This document shows positions 35,401-42,981 of a DNA stretch of 64,000 nucleotides, piece after piece. Positions within the stretch are counted from its first letter, which is position 1. Each line of letters starts with the position of its first letter. Source of the DNA: Zeaxanthinibacter enoshimensis (GTDB lineage Bacteria; Bacteroidota; Bacteroidia; Flavobacteriales; Flavobacteriaceae); NCBI RefSeq assembly GCF_004362865.1, contig NZ_SNYI01000003.1:124001-188000 (forward strand), in the 5' to 3' direction. The notes under the pieces were generated by a model. That model ran no database searches. It worked only from the letters and a program-made list of their open reading frames with translations, and was not told the DNA's origin. Position numbers and translations under genes: made by a program.

Positions 35401-36022
35401 AACCTGCAAGATCAGGTGCAGCCGTCAATTCCATCATTTGACTGATCTCCGCAGACCATTCCAGATGATAGGTATCCAGGTCTAATTCCCAATACCCAAG
35501 ATGTCCCAAACTGGTAGCCACATCTAACCGCTCCTGTATCTTTTGAAAATTGCGTTTCAGGCGGGTATGTTCAATTATACGGGTACACTGATCTCCTAGC
35601 ATTCTGAAAGCACTCTCTTCAGATTTGTTTAAACTCCTGGGCTGGGTATTGATCAGGCAAAGAATACCTTTAAGATTTGGAAATTCGGTAGCGAAGGGTA
35701 AAGCTGCCAGGTAACCGATTTCTCCTGGTATTTCATATTTATCTCCAAAAATTTCTTTCAGGATATCCCTTTCGTTGGTTTGATAGAATTCGCCTTCCAT
35801 ACGGGAAAGCAAGAATTGGAAGACCGGTTGTCCATAACTCTCACTTTGGTCTTGGGAGTTTCCGCATTCGCAGAAATTATTGACCTCCGAGTCTGCCAGA
35901 AAGATCCTCGCGCTAGATACCTGGCAATTATTGGCGGCCAGGAATGCGATGTTCTCAAAATCGGATTTAGGCAAAGCTTGTATAATATCAAAACCTACTT
36001 GCCTTTCAGGGGTCCTGCTCAT
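32420..36022 (-). CDS. Multi-PAS/GAF sensor histidine kinase
   Basis: A 1200-residue cytoplasmic kinase without clear transmembrane segments. Order: GAF-like domain (about 20-155), PAS domains around 175-290, 293-400, 425-560 and 565-685, a second GAF (about 695-860), a PAS (865-985), HisKA with His990 in SHDLQEPLRM, and HATPase_c (N box NLIDNSLKYSK, DNGIGI, GSGMGLAI). It has no receiver of its own; the three receiver proteins encoded convergently are obvious candidates for the phosphate. The signal is unknown, possibly redox or a small ligand. Confidence 0.9.
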   Translation of the reverse strand: MSRTPERQVGFDIIQALPKSDFENIAFLAANNCQVSSARIFLADSEVNNFCECGNSQDQSESYGQPVFQFLLSRMEGEFYQTNERDILKEIFGDKYEIPGEIGYLAALPFATEFPNLKGILCLINTQPRSLNKSEESAFRMLGDQCTRIIEHTRLKRNFQKIQERLDVATSLGHLGYWELDLDTYHLEWSAEISQMMELTAAPDLAGYEDFARLVVPGDRAVFEKEIALILNGEKDTLDLKHQVKLPNGNIKWLHQRGHLVKSKDNKALVFRGTTQDITDTELREQSIKHHLDFIETTLNNIPLGIIVNRISDGRVTYLNPNFTTILGWKLEEVGDIGDVIKKCVPDPELRKKYYQKIEEYLGSGRDGILAWKEIEAYTKTNERLVVNINTIPLFDQDLVISTVVDESEAYNNKAALRDINERYDYVSQATWDTIYDWDIENNALYWSDNFAENLGYTDHVDPNINFSEWSSRLHPEDNDRVQESLEQALQGKALNWNSYYRFKHADGHYLRLQDRGFIIRDPSGKAVRMVGAMQDVTEEYEKERRLELYASAIKNTKDAILITEVKPEISPADYPIVFANTAYEKLSGYKLKELKGQTPRILHGPRTDTSVIREALKVLENDKPMDVDIVNYSKDGEPYYVNLSISPVVDDDNHITHYISIQREISFRKAEQVNRDLVQQVSHIFSRSLSVGDTLDLVTEAVGRTVNAEVTEMWLFGDYNQQLELVSGYAINDKFSSFYKDVSTVDLAKDDALYASIYQQVSNIYVRGIGAEDSGFTRYRQAKELGLDVAYGIPLLAEKKIIGVLVVFNIKANSSSEDLMDRRLQDMPYYLGSEIRRKKLLDQLELIFASVPDLICTADSSGYIKKINQSVTENFGYEISEVIGRHFTEFVYPEDLEKSVEEFKRVVVGDATPYFEIRYMTKAGEPRWLAWSINVPDKGGDIFCVAKDITDKKSIEKELLLLNKELYEKNSQLAASNTELEHFAYVASHDLQEPLRMIGSFLTQLDKKYKPQLDERAQTYINFAVDGAKRMRTIIQDLLDYSRVGQFEEAKEEFPVQEVIDEIQILYKNLLEEKEATLVIPEPLPTVYTVRVLLSQVIQNLIDNSLKYSKEEVPPVITLRWKDSDTHWIFEVTDNGIGIEQEFREKIFIIFQRLQTKKIQGSGMGLAITKKIVEKLGGTIMVESEVGQGSTFLFSIRKK

Positions 36023-36282
36023 AAGTGAAACATTATGGGGGAATCGGTCAGCCGTAAAAATAACTTTTTATTATAAAAGGAAGTGCATGCTTCTTTCCTC
36101 GAAGTCAAATAGCCATAGGTGTGACCGGCAGTCTTCTTAGTACCGGATATCCATAATTTCGGACTGATTGTTTTTTGGCAGACCATCACCTGTTCCAGCA
36201 AAATGAAAGCAGGGGGATTTTACCTTTTATGCTTCAGATTAATAATCTTATTTTGGTAGCTGAACAACCCTGGTATAGCCAC

Positions 36283-39200
36283 ATGAAAACCCAATACGAA
36301 CAGATCAGGATCTCTCCTGCGGAAGCTGCCAAAATTGCCTCCGACCTCTTTAATATCAACGGTACGGCTCAACCAATGCCGGGAGAGATCGATTTCAATT
36401 TCAGGATCGCAACCCCCGGAGGAGATAAATACCTTTTAAAGATCTCCCGCCCCGGGGAGAACCCGGAATACCTGGATTTTCAACAGCAAATACTTCTCTA
36501 CCTCGAAGAGAATGAACCTGACCTTAATGCTCCCAGGATCCTGCGGGACCGGGAGGGGAATACACTTTCCCATATCAGGGACGCCCAGGGAAAGGAGAGA
36601 AAGGTCCGACTGCTAAGCTGGATCCCGGGACGGTTATGGAGTAAAGTGAATCCGCACCCTGGAACACTTCTGCATAGTCTCGGGAATCAAGTCGGCCTTC
36701 TGACCAATGCACTACAGCACTTTGATCACCCCAGGGCTCACCGGGACCTGCACTGGGATATTGCCCAGGGGGAATGGACCCTGGAATACCGGGCATTGTT
36801 TCCAGGGAAGCAATTGGAGATCATAACTTATTTCCAGGACAGGTTCCTCCATCATAAAGAATCTTATGATCATCTAGAAAAAGGGGTGATCCACAACGAT
36901 GCCAACGACAATAACATCCTGGTTTCCGGGGACCTGCTGCAGCCCGAGGTGGTTGCCATCATCGATTTCGGGGATGCCGTTTATACCCAGCTGATCAATA
37001 ACCTGGCAGTGGCCTGTGCCTATGCCATCATGCACCACCCTGATCCGCTGGATGCAGCGCTTCCCCTGGTCCGGGGTTATCACGAATCTTCTCCCTTACA
37101 GGAAAAAGAATTAGAACACCTTTATACCGCCATTGCAATGCGACTGGTCATTTCGGTGACCAAGAGCGCTATCAATAAAAAAGAGGAACCCGCTAATGAA
37201 TACCTGCAGGTGAGCGAGGCCCCCGCCTGGGACCTCTTGGAAAAGTGGCGGGACATTAATCCTGATTTTGCACTGTATTCTTTCAGGGAAGCCTGCGGCT
37301 ATTCCCCTCATCCTTTGGAAGAACAGTTTAAATCCTGGGCAGAGCGGCAGGATATAGACCTTAATCAACTTTTTCCAACTGTGAAGGCCAGCCGGGTGCA
37401 TAGACTGGATCTGAGCGTGTCCAGTTCCTGGATCGGGCATCAGCAAGATTTTAATAACCTGGACTGGTTCCAGTTTAAAATAGAACAACTACAAAAGGAA
37501 TACCCCGGCACCATCCCTGCGGGGGGCTACCTGGAACCCAGGCCACTGTATACATCCGGGGCTTATGATAAACTGGGCAACTACGGGAGGGAGAACAGGA
37601 CCATCCACCTGGGGATCGACTTCTGGTTGCCGGCCGGTACTCCTGTCCATACCCTCTGGGATGGCGAAGTGGTTACAGCCGTGAACGATGCGGGGGAAAA
37701 GGAATACGGCGGACTCGTGATCCTTAAGCACCATGAAGCAGGAATGATCTTTTATACCCTTCATGGCCACCTGACGGTTGCGGGGGCTACCCGTCACAAA
37801 CCGGGCGATAAGATCCGGGCGGGGGAGGAGATCGCTCCGCTGGGCAATTACCCGGAGAATGGCAACTGGGCACCCCACCTGCATTTCCAGCTGATGTTGT
37901 CTATGCTTCACTATGAAACCGACTTCCCGGGGGTAACCTATTACCGGCAGCTCCCGGTCTGGAGCAGTATCTGCCCGGATCCTAATTTATTGTTCAAGGC
38001 AAAGGAGCTGGAACCTCTGGAGGTTGTCTCGGACCAGGAACTCCGCCTGCAACGGCAGCAATACCTGGGGAAAGGGATGAGCCTGCAATACAAGGAACCC
38101 ATACGGATGGTTCGTGGAGCCGGTGTTTTTATGCTGGACCAGTTCGGGAGAAAATACCTGGATACCGTGAATAACGTAGCCCATGTAGGGCACGAGCACC
38201 CTGATGTTGTCCGGGCCGGCCAGGCGCAGATGGCTTTGCTGAATACTAATTCGCGCTACCTGCACAAGAATATAACCGCATACGCGGAAGCCTTGCTGGC
38301 TACCTTACCTCCCGAACTCAGCGTGCTCCATTTTGTGAACTCGGGCAGCGAGGCCAATGAACTGGCATTACGGATGGTCAAGACTGCCACGGGGCATAAA
38401 GACATCATTGCCTCCGAGGTGGGATACCACGGGAACACCAATGCCTGCGCGGAGATCAGCTCGTATAAGTTTGACGGGAAAGGTGGATCCGGGGCCCCTG
38501 AACACACCCATATCTTTCCTATTCCCGATGCCTTCCGTGGAAAATACCGGGGTGCAGACAGTGGAACTGCTTATGCGGAGGAGGTGAAACAAATTATTGG
38601 GAAGCTGGAAAAAGAGGGTCGCAGGCCTGCAGCATTTATCATAGAACCTATCATCAGTTGCGGGGGACAGGTAGAGCTGCCGGAGGGATTTTTAAAGCAG
38701 GCTTACGGTCATGTTAGACAGGCAGGCGGACTCTGCATTTCTGACGAGGTGCAGGTAGGCCTTGGCCGGATGGGGAAAACGTTTTGGGGCTTCCAGCTGC
38801 ACGATGTGGTTCCGGATATCGTCACCATGGGAAAACCCCTTGGGAATGGTCACCCGCTGGCGGTGGTAGCCTGTACCCGCGAAGTGGCCGAGGCCTTTGC
38901 GAATGGGATGGAATTCTTCAATACTTTCGGGGGGAACCCGGTTTCCTGTGCAATAGGCGCTGAGGTACTGCGAATAGTTAAGGATGAAGGATTACAGCAG
39001 AACGCCCTGCAGGTAGGAGAGTACCTGAAAACCGAATTAAAGAAGCTTGCCGCCAATCACCCGGTGATCGGGGATGTACGGGGACAAGGACTTTTCTTGG
39101 GAATAGAATTGGTAACCACAGATCTTCAGCCATTACCGGAACAGGCCACTTACCTGGTAAACAGGATGAAAGAACACGGGATCCTGATGAGCATAGATGG

Positions 39201-39315
39201 CCCGGATCATAATGTGCTAAAGATCAAACCTCCATTGGTTTTCAGTAAGGAGAATGCAGATGAACTGCTATTCTATCTCGGGAAGATTTTGAAGGAGGAT
39301 TTTATGCTTGTTTAA
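36283..39315 (+). CDS. Fusion of aminoglycoside-phosphotransferase-like kinase, M23 domain and class III aminotransferase
   Basis: A 1010-residue three-domain protein from ATG 36283. Residues 1-330: an APH/hydroxylysine-kinase-like domain (HNDANDNN with His204 and Asp206, DFGD with Asp228). Residues 400-560: an M23/LytM fold with His442, Asp446 and the HLH pair at 532-534. Residues 595-1010: a class III PLP aminotransferase or phospholyase with Lys851 in MGKPLGNGHP. The combination recalls hydroxylysine kinase plus AGXT2L-type phospholyase, kinase and lyase acting in sequence. No signal peptide is seen, which is odd for an M23 domain. Confidence 0.9.
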   Translation: MKTQYEQIRISPAEAAKIASDLFNINGTAQPMPGEIDFNFRIATPGGDKYLLKISRPGENPEYLDFQQQILLYLEENEPDLNAPRILRDREGNTLSHIRDAQGKERKVRLLSWIPGRLWSKVNPHPGTLLHSLGNQVGLLTNALQHFDHPRAHRDLHWDIAQGEWTLEYRALFPGKQLEIITYFQDRFLHHKESYDHLEKGVIHNDANDNNILVSGDLLQPEVVAIIDFGDAVYTQLINNLAVACAYAIMHHPDPLDAALPLVRGYHESSPLQEKELEHLYTAIAMRLVISVTKSAINKKEEPANEYLQVSEAPAWDLLEKWRDINPDFALYSFREACGYSPHPLEEQFKSWAERQDIDLNQLFPTVKASRVHRLDLSVSSSWIGHQQDFNNLDWFQFKIEQLQKEYPGTIPAGGYLEPRPLYTSGAYDKLGNYGRENRTIHLGIDFWLPAGTPVHTLWDGEVVTAVNDAGEKEYGGLVILKHHEAGMIFYTLHGHLTVAGATRHKPGDKIRAGEEIAPLGNYPENGNWAPHLHFQLMLSMLHYETDFPGVTYYRQLPVWSSICPDPNLLFKAKELEPLEVVSDQELRLQRQQYLGKGMSLQYKEPIRMVRGAGVFMLDQFGRKYLDTVNNVAHVGHEHPDVVRAGQAQMALLNTNSRYLHKNITAYAEALLATLPPELSVLHFVNSGSEANELALRMVKTATGHKDIIASEVGYHGNTNACAEISSYKFDGKGGSGAPEHTHIFPIPDAFRGKYRGADSGTAYAEEVKQIIGKLEKEGRRPAAFIIEPIISCGGQVELPEGFLKQAYGHVRQAGGLCISDEVQVGLGRMGKTFWGFQLHDVVPDIVTMGKPLGNGHPLAVVACTREVAEAFANGMEFFNTFGGNPVSCAIGAEVLRIVKDEGLQQNALQVGEYLKTELKKLAANHPVIGDVRGQGLFLGIELVTTDLQPLPEQATYLVNRMKEHGILMSIDGPDHNVLKIKPPLVFSKENADELLFYLGKILKEDFMLV

Positions 39316-39655
39316 AGGTACATAGGTACATAGCCCACCCGCCTGCCTGCCAGACCGGACAAAGTCCAGGATGGAATGATGTAGTCGGGCAGGAACGTAC
39401 CGTCCGGTACGGGCGGGTTACAAAGTGACAAAAGGGGTGACAAAGGGGACAAGCTGTTACAAAGTGACAAAGCGGATGACAATGGGGACAATGGGGACAA
39501 GCTGCGAACAAAGTGACAAAGGGGGTGACAAAGGGGACAAGCTGCGAACGACAACACAGGCATCCTGAGTTTAGGTAAACCTTGCAAACTGCGAACAGCA
39601 AACAGCGAACAGCCGAAGGCAGGCCTCAAACTTCAAACCTCGAACCTCGAACTGC
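39316..39655 (-). repeat. Composite intergenic repeat, block R9 (reverse orientation)
   Basis: Begins directly after the fusion-gene stop with GGTACATA units, an approximately 70-nt stretch with ACGTACCGTCCGGTACGGGCGGG in pieces, a long D' array (GTGACAAA, GGGGACAA, GGATGACAATGGGGACAA type), core C' at about 39539-39592 with AGGCATCCTGAGTTTA, then B' and A'. The 125 nt after it carry the promoter of the metalloprotease gene. Confidence 0.85.
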
Positions 39656-39779
39656 CCCCCCTGTTATTCATCGAATATTTCTGCCATAAATCGATTCCAC
39701 AGCCCCACGGACCTCTCTTTCCCGGAAAATTTTCATTTCCTTCTTATCTTATTCTCTGAACCTAATAAACCACCATCGT

Positions 39780-41255
39780 ATGAATTTGAAAATTACGCTC
39801 GGAATCCCCCTTACCAGAAATTTTTTTACCCTCTCACTTATTTTATTTACTGCTACCCTCAGTGCGCAACTGGTCCAGGAAATGGATGGCCCAGTTAGCC
39901 AGCTGACCCTGGATAGTAAAGGTGATATTTTCTGCGAGATCCATGCAGATGACCAGGCTTCCTTCCAACACTATAATGCAGGTGTGAAAAAGAGCGGCAT
40001 GAAAGTAAACGGGAAGACCCTTAAACCGGGGAAATCCCATAAATCCCGCGGAGGGGCAGAGATCTTTGTGGATTTTTATTTATTTGATCCGGCTTTTCCT
40101 TTTAACCAGTTTATCCAGGCGGCTACGGCTTTTCAATCAGCCGTCGATATCTGGGCACAGAATATTGATTCGGATGTCCCTATCTATGTGGCTGCCGTAT
40201 TCCGGCAACTGGGTCCCGGAGTTTTGGGCTCTGCAGGTCCTACCCGTATCTACGCGAATGCGGAGGGTTTGGAACGGGACAGTTGGTATGGAAATGCCCT
40301 GGCGGATAAACTTGTAGGAGCAGATCTGGATCCATCAGCATACGATATCGTAGCCAATTTCAGTACCGTCTTCCCAAACTGGTACTACGGAACCGACGGG
40401 CAGACTCCTGCCGGTGATTTTGATTTCAGGACCGTAGTTCTACACGAACTGGGTCATGGATTAGGATTCTTTGGATCTATGACGGTAGACAATAATACTG
40501 GTGTCGGGAGTTATGGATTCGGAATTCCGAACCCGGTGTATCCCGCTATCTATGACCGCCTGGCTAATTCCCCGGATGGAAAATCCATCCTGAAAGAGAA
40601 TCGCTACGGAAATAACACTACAGCTTTGGGGGATGTACTCCTTGGTGGTCCCCTCACCGCCAAAGGGCCCCGGATTAAGATAGCGACCAATGGCAAGGGG
40701 GCTAAGATGTTTACTGTATTAGACTCTGATATTTTTGGAGATATCCCGGGGTTTACGGATACCTGGCTTCCGGGATCCAGTTATTCCCACCTGGATTTTG
40801 TAACCTACGCCCGGGGAACCGAGGGTTTAATGGTTCCATTTCTGTCCAGGGGATTAGCTTACGATCATCCCGGGTCTGTTGTATTGTCCATATTTGATGA
40901 TATCGGGTGGAATGGAAAAGTGAACCGGGAATTCCAGGATAACCCATCGGGCAGCGGACCAGGTGATGACCCCTCGGTGGTCAGCGGGGACGAAGCTACC
41001 GTTGTTTCTGTCTATCCTAATCCCTTTGTGGACCAGGTGGAGGTTGAACTGGCATCCGGTAAATCCACGGTGAAATCTGTTACAGTGACTGATGTATATG
41101 GGCAGGTGACCCAGTTGTCCAGGAAACAGTGGCAAGGAAAAGGAACGGTGAGGATAGACCTTTCTTCGGTCCAGACTTCCGCAAATCTGGTATTTCTGCA
41201 ACTGACCCTGAACACAGGAGAAGTGGTAATGCTCAAATTATCGAAACAGAGCTAG
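39780..41255 (+). CDS. Secreted metalloprotease-like protein with type IX sorting tail
   Basis: A 491-residue protein. Residues 1-29 are a signal peptide (ILFTATLSAQ). HELGHGLGFF at about 222 is an HEXXH zinc motif in a region matching the Bacteroidota HELGHGLGF proteases (GGAEIFVDFYLFDPAF ahead of it). The last 80 residues, starting VSVYPNPFVDQVEVEL, are a type A C-terminal signal for the type IX secretion system. It should be exported and released or attached to the cell surface. Substrate unknown. Confidence 0.87.
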   Translation: MNLKITLGIPLTRNFFTLSLILFTATLSAQLVQEMDGPVSQLTLDSKGDIFCEIHADDQASFQHYNAGVKKSGMKVNGKTLKPGKSHKSRGGAEIFVDFYLFDPAFPFNQFIQAATAFQSAVDIWAQNIDSDVPIYVAAVFRQLGPGVLGSAGPTRIYANAEGLERDSWYGNALADKLVGADLDPSAYDIVANFSTVFPNWYYGTDGQTPAGDFDFRTVVLHELGHGLGFFGSMTVDNNTGVGSYGFGIPNPVYPAIYDRLANSPDGKSILKENRYGNNTTALGDVLLGGPLTAKGPRIKIATNGKGAKMFTVLDSDIFGDIPGFTDTWLPGSSYSHLDFVTYARGTEGLMVPFLSRGLAYDHPGSVVLSIFDDIGWNGKVNREFQDNPSGSGPGDDPSVVSGDEATVVSVYPNPFVDQVEVELASGKSTVKSVTVTDVYGQVTQLSRKQWQGKGTVRIDLSSVQTSANLVFLQLTLNTGEVVMLKLSKQS

Positions 41256-41289
41256 TATAGGAGAGTAACTTCCTTAAGTATCAATAAAA

Positions 41290-41313
41290 AACCCCGCTTT
41301 AAGGCGGGGTTTA
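41290..41313. terminator. Bidirectional terminator
   Basis: AACCCCGC-TTTAA-GGCGGGGTTT hairpin between convergent transcription of the protease gene (end 41255) and the 54-residue gene (end 41318). A run on one side and T run on the other let it work both ways. Confidence 0.85.
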
Positions 41314-41317
41314 TATT

Positions 41318-41482
41318 TCATTTGGATTTACTGACAGAGCGATCTGCAGCCGTTCTTTTCTTCCTGCGTTTCTTCAAGACCTGGTAACCCAGGTACGCGA
41401 ATTGAAGTCCGACAAGTGCTAATTTATATTTTCTCCCTTTTACAAGGGTCGATGCTATAGATAGTGGTAACGATTTTCCCAT
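41318..41482 (-). CDS. 54-residue basic protein, unknown
   Basis: MGKSLPLSIASTLVKGRKYK begins a short protein with a hydrophobic middle (LALVGLQFAYLGYQVL) and a very basic end (KKRRKKRTAADRSVSKSK). It could lie across the membrane with the tail inside. ATG at 41482, stop at 41318 beside a terminator. The low-complexity tail and spacing to the terminator support a real gene; the family is unknown. Confidence 0.55.
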   Translation of the reverse strand: MGKSLPLSIASTLVKGRKYKLALVGLQFAYLGYQVLKKRRKKRTAADRSVSKSK

Positions 41483-41593
41483 TGTTTCTTTATGTTTTAA
41501 TACTGGGGAAAATATAAAGCATCAGCTGTAGAAACAGGGATGGGATACATAAAAAAACGAATGGATATCATACAATAACTGTAATTTTCCTGG

Positions 41594-41713
41594 TTATCCG
41601 TTACTCATAGACATCAGCAGGAACATCGTGATTGAAAGGATCAGACATGTAATGCCCGCGACCAGGTTCTCTTTAGTAAATTCTTTCCGGATAAATGTAA
41701 GTAACATCTTCAT
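41594..41713 (-). CDS. 39-residue membrane peptide, unknown
   Basis: MKMLLTFIRKEFTKENLVAG then a hydrophobic helix ITCLILSITMFLLMSM and SNG. It has a basic, amphipathic N-terminal half and one membrane helix. It runs on the same strand and 111 nt upstream of the 54-residue gene. Coding is inferred from composition only. Confidence 0.4.
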   Translation of the reverse strand: MKMLLTFIRKEFTKENLVAGITCLILSITMFLLMSMSNG

Positions 41714-41921
41714 ACAGGTTTCTTTTCCTTTAAATTGGTAAGAAAACTCTGTAAAATGTAAACTTATCGTTCTGGGTTTAAAAAGCCCGATGTATAGAGG
41801 CTGAGTCTCTTTATATCAGAAAAATAGACCCTTCACCGAAAAAATATTGCGTTAAATACCCGGCAATGTATCAGTTACATTTTAAGTGTCCCAGGTTTAA
41901 CCAATTACCTTTAAAGTGAAA

Positions 41922-42332
41922 TCAGACAGTAGCCAGCTCCTTTTCCTGGGGCGACTTGTAAACCACTCTGATGAGATACTGTAAATTGTCCAGGTTGGAG
42001 CAGTGGTATTCCATCAGCCGGTTAAGCGACATCAGGTAACTCAGTTCTTTCACTTCATCGCTCTCGTAGTCTTCCCTGCTGATCTCGGTTAAATTCTCCG
42101 TTATTTCATTCACGATGCTGTCGACAGTATTCCCGGGATTAACTTCAATTTTCCTTAGCATGGCCGAAGCCTGCTCCTCGTTGGTACAGCTGAAGCGGAC
42201 GTAGTCCATCAGGGTCTGCTGGAATTTCTCCGACAGGAAACTGATATCACTATCGTTAAAATAGTTATTTACCTGTTTGGCTATGGCGTATAAGTTGCTC
42301 AGTTCTTTTCCTAATAAATCTTCTTTTTTCAT
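41922..42332 (-). CDS. Helical protein, possibly DUF892/YciE-like
   Basis: A 136-residue, almost entirely helical, acidic protein. The opening LLGKELSNLYAIAKQVNNYF resembles the first helix of DUF892 (YciE-like, ferritin-like) stress proteins, but no metal-site pattern is certain. ATG at 42332 is chosen (MKKEDLLGKE); an upstream in-frame ATG at 42416 would add 28 polar residues and is less likely. It stands alone between two AT-rich gaps. Function unknown. Confidence 0.6.
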   Translation of the reverse strand: MKKEDLLGKELSNLYAIAKQVNNYFNDSDISFLSEKFQQTLMDYVRFSCTNEEQASAMLRKIEVNPGNTVDSIVNEITENLTEISREDYESDEVKELSYLMSLNRLMEYHCSNLDNLQYLIRVVYKSPQEKELATV

Positions 42333-42981
42333 TTTCTCTCTCTTGGGGTTAAATGGATGTTTTTCTCTTTGAGAGTAATGTATAGGAAAGAGCTGTTTTT
42401 CAGTGGCACATTCCAAGAAAATATTAGCGCGGATAGAAGCAAAATTATTCGGTTTGTATTGAAAGATTTCGAAGTTGATAAGAAGAAAGAGTTATGAGAC
42501 AGTCTTTGTGGAATAAATCGAAATGCGAACGCTCTTAAGGCATTCATTGACCTCGCCATAAAATCCGGCGATAAAATGAACATAGTTAATAACTATATTC
42601 GGATAAATAATATTCGTGTCTCCCAACAGGAAATACAAAAGTTACCTACTGAAATAATAGAGAGTATAGAGAAGTTCTTGCTGGCTAATAAATAGCTTGA
42701 GTTACAGTCTGGTGAATAAGGTTTCTCGGATTCTATAAGCCAAGAAGGTCAAGTCTATTAACTTTCAATGAAATACACAGCATTTTCCTATAATGGATAT
42801 ACTTTCACCTATCATGCATGCAATTGGTCTAGGAATGTAGGCCAGAATATACTATGATTAGTGTTTTTTTTGAGTATCATCTATGTCAATACTTTAGGGA
42901 AATTATCTAAAAACCAAACCATATGATGCCAGCACAATGGAATTTATGGGTTTTCAATGTTGTTTTTACATGGAAATAAGT
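42333..42981. other. Gap with a possible broken small ORF
   Basis: On the plus strand, 42423-42695 reads as one protein-like frame (SADRSKIIRFVLKDF... then NANALKAFIDLAIKSGDK and ESIEKFLLANK) with one internal TGA. From the ATG at 42576 to 42695 this leaves a 39-residue ORF. It could be a decayed gene or chance. The rest, 42700-42981, is AT-rich with nothing recognised. Confidence 0.3.

Noticed and set aside
39312-39629. Cys/Pro-rich ORFs of about 100 codons
   Set aside because: They are translated D repeats (CPLCHPLCH-like peptides), open by chance in several frames.
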